51,026 nt of DNA from DATAEY01 sp045805565. GTDB lineage: Bacteria > Actinomycetota > Thermoleophilia > Solirubrobacterales > Solirubrobacteraceae. The notes beneath the pieces were generated by a model. The model searched no databases, was not told where the DNA came from, and worked only from the letters and a program-made list of their open reading frames with translations. Position numbers and translations under genes: made by a program. The stretch's first letter is position 1, and each line of letters begins with the position of its first letter. The stretch spans positions 1-51,026 of the forward strand of contig JBJMKZ010000005.1 of assembly GCA_045805565.1 (NCBI GenBank), in the 5' to 3' direction. Shown here one piece after another: positions 48,704 to 51,026 of this stretch.

Positions 48704-48706
48704 CCT
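48701..48706 (+). promoter_or_regulatory. -10 element of lysS overlapping the greA stop codon
   Basis: TAGCCT begins with the TAG stop of greA and ends 7 nt before ATG 48714. Confidence 0.5.
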
Positions 48707-48713
48707 GCCGCCG

Positions 48714-50195
48714 ATGAGCGGCTCTGAGCAGGGCGCCGGCGGCGAGCCGTCCTCCGACCTGCTCGCCGCCCGCCGGGAAAAGCTCGAGCGGCTGCGCGCC
48801 GAGGGCGTCGATCCGTTTCCGCACGCCTTTGCAGGCGTGACGCCGATCGCGCAGCTGCGAGCGCAATTCGGCTCGCTGGGCCCCGGCCAGGAGACCGCCG
48901 AGCGCCGGCGGGTGGCCGGGCGCCTGAGCGCCCGGCGGGTGAGCGGCAGGGCGGCCTTCCTCGACCTGGTGGACCGTTCGGGACGGATCCAGCTGCTGGC
49001 CCGCGTGGACGCCCTGGGCGAGGTCGGCTATGGGCGCCTGCTGGACTTGGATCTCGGCGATCTGCTGGGCGCCGACGGCGTCGTCGTCACCACCCGCACC
49101 GGCGAGCTGTCGCTCCTCGTCGAGTCGTTCACCGTGCTGGCCAAGTCGCTGCGCCCGCCGCCCGACAAGCACCACGGCCTGCGCGACGTGGAGACGCGCC
49201 TGCGCCAGCGCGAGCTGGATCTGATGGCCAACCCGCAGACCCGCGAGCTGTTCGTGACGCGCGCCCAGGTGGTGGCGGCGCTGCGTCGGCTCCTCGACGC
49301 CGAGGGCTTCGTGGAGGTCGAGACGCCGGTTCTCCAGCCGCTGTACGGCGGGGCGCTGGCGCGGCCGTTCACGACCTACCACAACGCGCTCGACCGCCGC
49401 CTGTACCTGCGGATCGCCACCGAGCTGTATCTCAAGCGCTGCATCGTCGGTGGGCTGGAGCGCGTCTACGAGCTGGGAAAGGACTTCCGCAACGAGGGGC
49501 TGTCGCCCAAGCACAACCCGGAGTTCACGATGCTCGAGTGGTACGAGGCGTACGCGGACTACCGGCAGGTGGCCGATCGCTGCGAGCGGCTGGTGGCGGA
49601 CGTGGCGCGGGATGTCGGCTACCAGGGCGAGATCGCCTTCGGGGCGCCGTGGCGGCGCCTGACCGTGCAGGAGGCGATCCTGGAAGCCACCGGCATCGAC
49701 ATCCTCGCCCACCGCGACCGGGAATCGCTGGACGCCGCCATGCGAGAGCGAGGGCTGGAGGTCCCCGAGGCGGACACCTGGGCTCAGCTCGTCGACCTGG
49801 AGCTCATCTCCAAGCACGTGGAGCCCGGACTGCGCGAGCCGACGTTCCTGTTCGACTATCCCGTCGAGCTGTCCCCGTTCGCCAAGCGACATCGCACCGA
49901 GCCGGGGCTGGTCGAGCGCTTCGAGGCGTTCGCCGGCGGGATCGAGTTCGCCAACGCGTTCACCGAGCTCAACGATCCCGACGAGCAGCGCGCCCGCTTC
50001 GAGGCCCAGCTCGCGCAGGCGCGCGCCGGCGACCCCGACGCGCAGCCCTATGACGAGTCGTTCGTCCGCGCGCTGGAGTACGGCATGCCGCCGACCGGCG
50101 GGATCGGGATCGGGATCGACCGTCTGGTCATGCTGCTCGCCGGACGCCCGTCGATCCGCGAGGTCGTCCTGTTTCCGGCGCTTCGGGAGCCCTAG
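48714..50195 (+). CDS. lysS: Lysyl-tRNA synthetase, class II
   Basis: 493 residues. An N-terminal OB-fold anticodon-binding domain (~60-150, VAGRLSARRVSGRAAFLDLV) precedes the class II core: motif 2 around KDFRNEGLSPKHNPEFTMLE and motif 3 in TGGIGIGIDRLVMLLAG. It charges tRNA-Lys. The class II type and position before clpC are normal for actinobacteria; the lsr2 gene often found between them is absent. The N-terminal ~25 residues are Gly/Ser-rich. No fused lysX-type membrane domain. Confidence 0.95.
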   Translation: MSGSEQGAGGEPSSDLLAARREKLERLRAEGVDPFPHAFAGVTPIAQLRAQFGSLGPGQETAERRRVAGRLSARRVSGRAAFLDLVDRSGRIQLLARVDALGEVGYGRLLDLDLGDLLGADGVVVTTRTGELSLLVESFTVLAKSLRPPPDKHHGLRDVETRLRQRELDLMANPQTRELFVTRAQVVAALRRLLDAEGFVEVETPVLQPLYGGALARPFTTYHNALDRRLYLRIATELYLKRCIVGGLERVYELGKDFRNEGLSPKHNPEFTMLEWYEAYADYRQVADRCERLVADVARDVGYQGEIAFGAPWRRLTVQEAILEATGIDILAHRDRESLDAAMRERGLEVPEADTWAQLVDLELISKHVEPGLREPTFLFDYPVELSPFAKRHRTEPGLVERFEAFAGGIEFANAFTELNDPDEQRARFEAQLAQARAGDPDAQPYDESFVRALEYGMPPTGGIGIGIDRLVMLLAGRPSIREVVLFPALREP

Positions 50196-50261
50196 AGACG
50201 CCCTCCGCCCACGTTGCGGATGCCGCATGGGGGAGCCTGCCGACGCCGGGAGGGCGGTTGC

Positions 50262-50360
50262 TAGACTGAGCCATGCCCGGCAACCGAACCCGACCGCTCA
50301 TCTCTTTCGGCTCGCAGGTCGAATAGAAGAAAACGGGTAGTCGGGTTTTTTCGTCCCCGA
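50262..50360 (+). promoter_or_regulatory. clpC leader with mutually exclusive hairpins (attenuator-like)
   Basis: TAGACT (50262-50267) starts RNA near ATG 50273. AACCCGA (50287-50293) can pair with TCGGGTT (50341-50347), directly followed by a T-run to 50351, a terminator-like layout. The same 5' region can instead pair locally (CCGAA 50284-50288 with TTCGG 50306-50310), and the same 3' arm can pair onward (TCGGG 50341-50345 with CCCGA 50356-50360). The clpC start is at 50374. Confidence 0.5.
50273..50326 (+). CDS. 17-residue leaderless uORF in the clpC leader
   Basis: The frame reads MPGNRTRPLISFGSQVE and stops at TAG 50324-50326. Its ATG lies 5 nt after TAGACT. Codons 5-7 contain the 5' arm (50287-50293) of the terminator-like pairing, so a translating ribosome would open that structure. 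It could therefore link clpC expression to translation status. Without comparative data it may still be a chance frame. Confidence 0.45.
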   Translation: MPGNRTRPLISFGSQVE

Positions 50361-50373
50361 TCTCACCCCGCCC

Positions 50374-51026
50374 ATGTTCGAGCGATTCACAGAGCGCGCC
50401 CGCCAGGTGGTCGTCCTCGCCCAGGAAGAGGCTCGGACGCTCAAGCACAACTACATCGGGACCGAGCACATCCTGCTCGGGCTGCTCCGCGAGGAGGAGG
50501 GTCTCGCCGCCCGGGTCCTGGAGTCCCTCGACATCACGGTCGAGCGCGTCCGGGCTCAGGTCGTCCGGATCGTCGGTTCCGGCGAGGAGGTCACCTCCGG
50601 CCAGATCCCGTTCACCCCGCGCGCCAAGAAGGTCCTGGAGCTCGCCCTGCGCGAGGCCTTGAGCCTGGGGCACAACTACATCGGGACCGAGCACATCCTG
50701 CTCGGCCTGGTGCGCGAGAACGAGGGCGTGGCCGCGCGGATCCTGCTCGACTTCGACGCGGACTCCGAGAAGATCCGCAACGAGGTCATCCGCATGCTGT
50801 CGGGGCCCGGCGGGCGTCGCCAGCAGGGCGCGGGCGGCGGCGGGGCCGCCAGCGCGCAGGAGGCCAAGAAGTCCTCCAAGCTGCTCGACCAGTTCGGCCG
50901 CAACCTGACCAAGCTCGCGGCCGACGGCAAGCTCGATCCGGTGGTGGGCCGCGAGGTCGAGATCGAGCGGATCATGCAGATCCTCTCGCGCCGCACCAAG
51001 AACAACCCGGTGCTGATCGGCGAGCC
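50374..51026 (+). CDS. clpC: ATP-dependent Clp protease ATPase subunit ClpC, N-terminal part
   Basis: 217 residues are visible before the window ends, with no stop. Two Clp N-terminal repeats are clear (HNYIGTEHILLGLLREEEGL and HNYIGTEHILLGLVRENEGV), then a Gly/Ala-rich linker and the start of the first AAA+ domain (GRNLTKLAADGKLDPVVGRE, then RRTKNNPVLIGE). ClpC unfolds substrates for the ClpP protease. ATG 50374 begins MFERFTERARQVVVLAQEEA, the canonical N-terminus. The gene continues beyond the right edge. Confidence 0.96.
   Translation, partial: MFERFTERARQVVVLAQEEARTLKHNYIGTEHILLGLLREEEGLAARVLESLDITVERVRAQVVRIVGSGEEVTSGQIPFTPRAKKVLELALREALSLGHNYIGTEHILLGLVRENEGVAARILLDFDADSEKIRNEVIRMLSGPGGRRQQGAGGGGAASAQEAKKSSKLLDQFGRNLTKLAADGKLDPVVGREVEIERIMQILSRRTKNNPVLIGE

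Overview
The window is about 51 kb of very GC-rich chromosome (my impression is near 70% G+C). It is densely coded on both strands, with many GTG and TTG starts and many 4-base stop/start overlaps. The gene families suggest an actinobacterium, most likely class Thermoleophilia (Solirubrobacterales or a relative). The pointers are an actinobacterial integration-host-factor (mIHF) homologue, the tilS-hpt-ftsH-fol-coaX-lysS-clpC backbone typical of Actinobacteria, and several lineage-type hypothetical proteins. The taxonomic call is inference from recognised families, not a database result. I see no rRNA, tRNA, CRISPR array, insertion sequence, integrase or phage genes.

Layout. 1-7200 (+): the end of an MlaE-type permease, an MlaF-type ATPase, an MMPL/RND lipid exporter, a membrane-anchored thioredoxin-fold protein, a B3/4-domain protein, two small unknowns and a VOC protein. 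7228-11567: mIHF (-), then a divergent pair of a serine-palmitoyltransferase-like enzyme (-) and a GNAT protein resembling bacterial ceramide synthase (+), followed by an AlkA-type glycosylase. 11596-14250 (-): a thiamine-precursor ABC transporter under a clear TPP riboswitch. 14332-16905: a vWA/MoxR pair and a small membrane protein. 16985-26634: a long-chain acyl-CoA dehydrogenase, an EVE protein, an ArsA-like ATPase, a glucuronyl C5-epimerase-like secreted protein, a lipoprotein, an aldo/keto reductase and a Ca2+/H+ antiporter.

26678-35193: small membrane proteins, then a beta-oxidation operon (acyl-CoA dehydrogenase, SRPBCC protein, 3-hydroxyacyl-CoA dehydrogenase, dehydrogenase-C/enoyl-CoA hydratase fusion, sirtuin) behind a promoter with a TetR-type operator. 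Convergent to it lie an unknown gene and a three-domain peptidoglycan hydrolase. 35625-37999: a coiled-coil protein, an SCP2-like protein and a MerR-type-HTH/class III nucleotide cyclase preceded by a tiny overlapping ORF. 38041-51026: the housekeeping block tilS, hpt, ftsH, a TetR/hydrolase/cupin insertion, folP-folB-folK, coaX, dus, greA, lysS and the start of clpC.

Expression signals. A TANNNT -10 element lies 5-9 nt in front of the start codon of at least fifteen ORFs, which predicts widespread leaderless transcription. Two genes (dus, lysS) appear to use the TAG stop codon of the preceding gene as the start of their -10. By contrast, greA and clpC have leaders with terminator-like hairpins, and the clpC leader also carries a 17-codon leaderless ORF. 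The observations I rank highest are the possible ceramide-synthesis pair (7911-10310), the attenuator-like clpC leader (50262-50360) and the coupled uORF of the HTH-cyclase.
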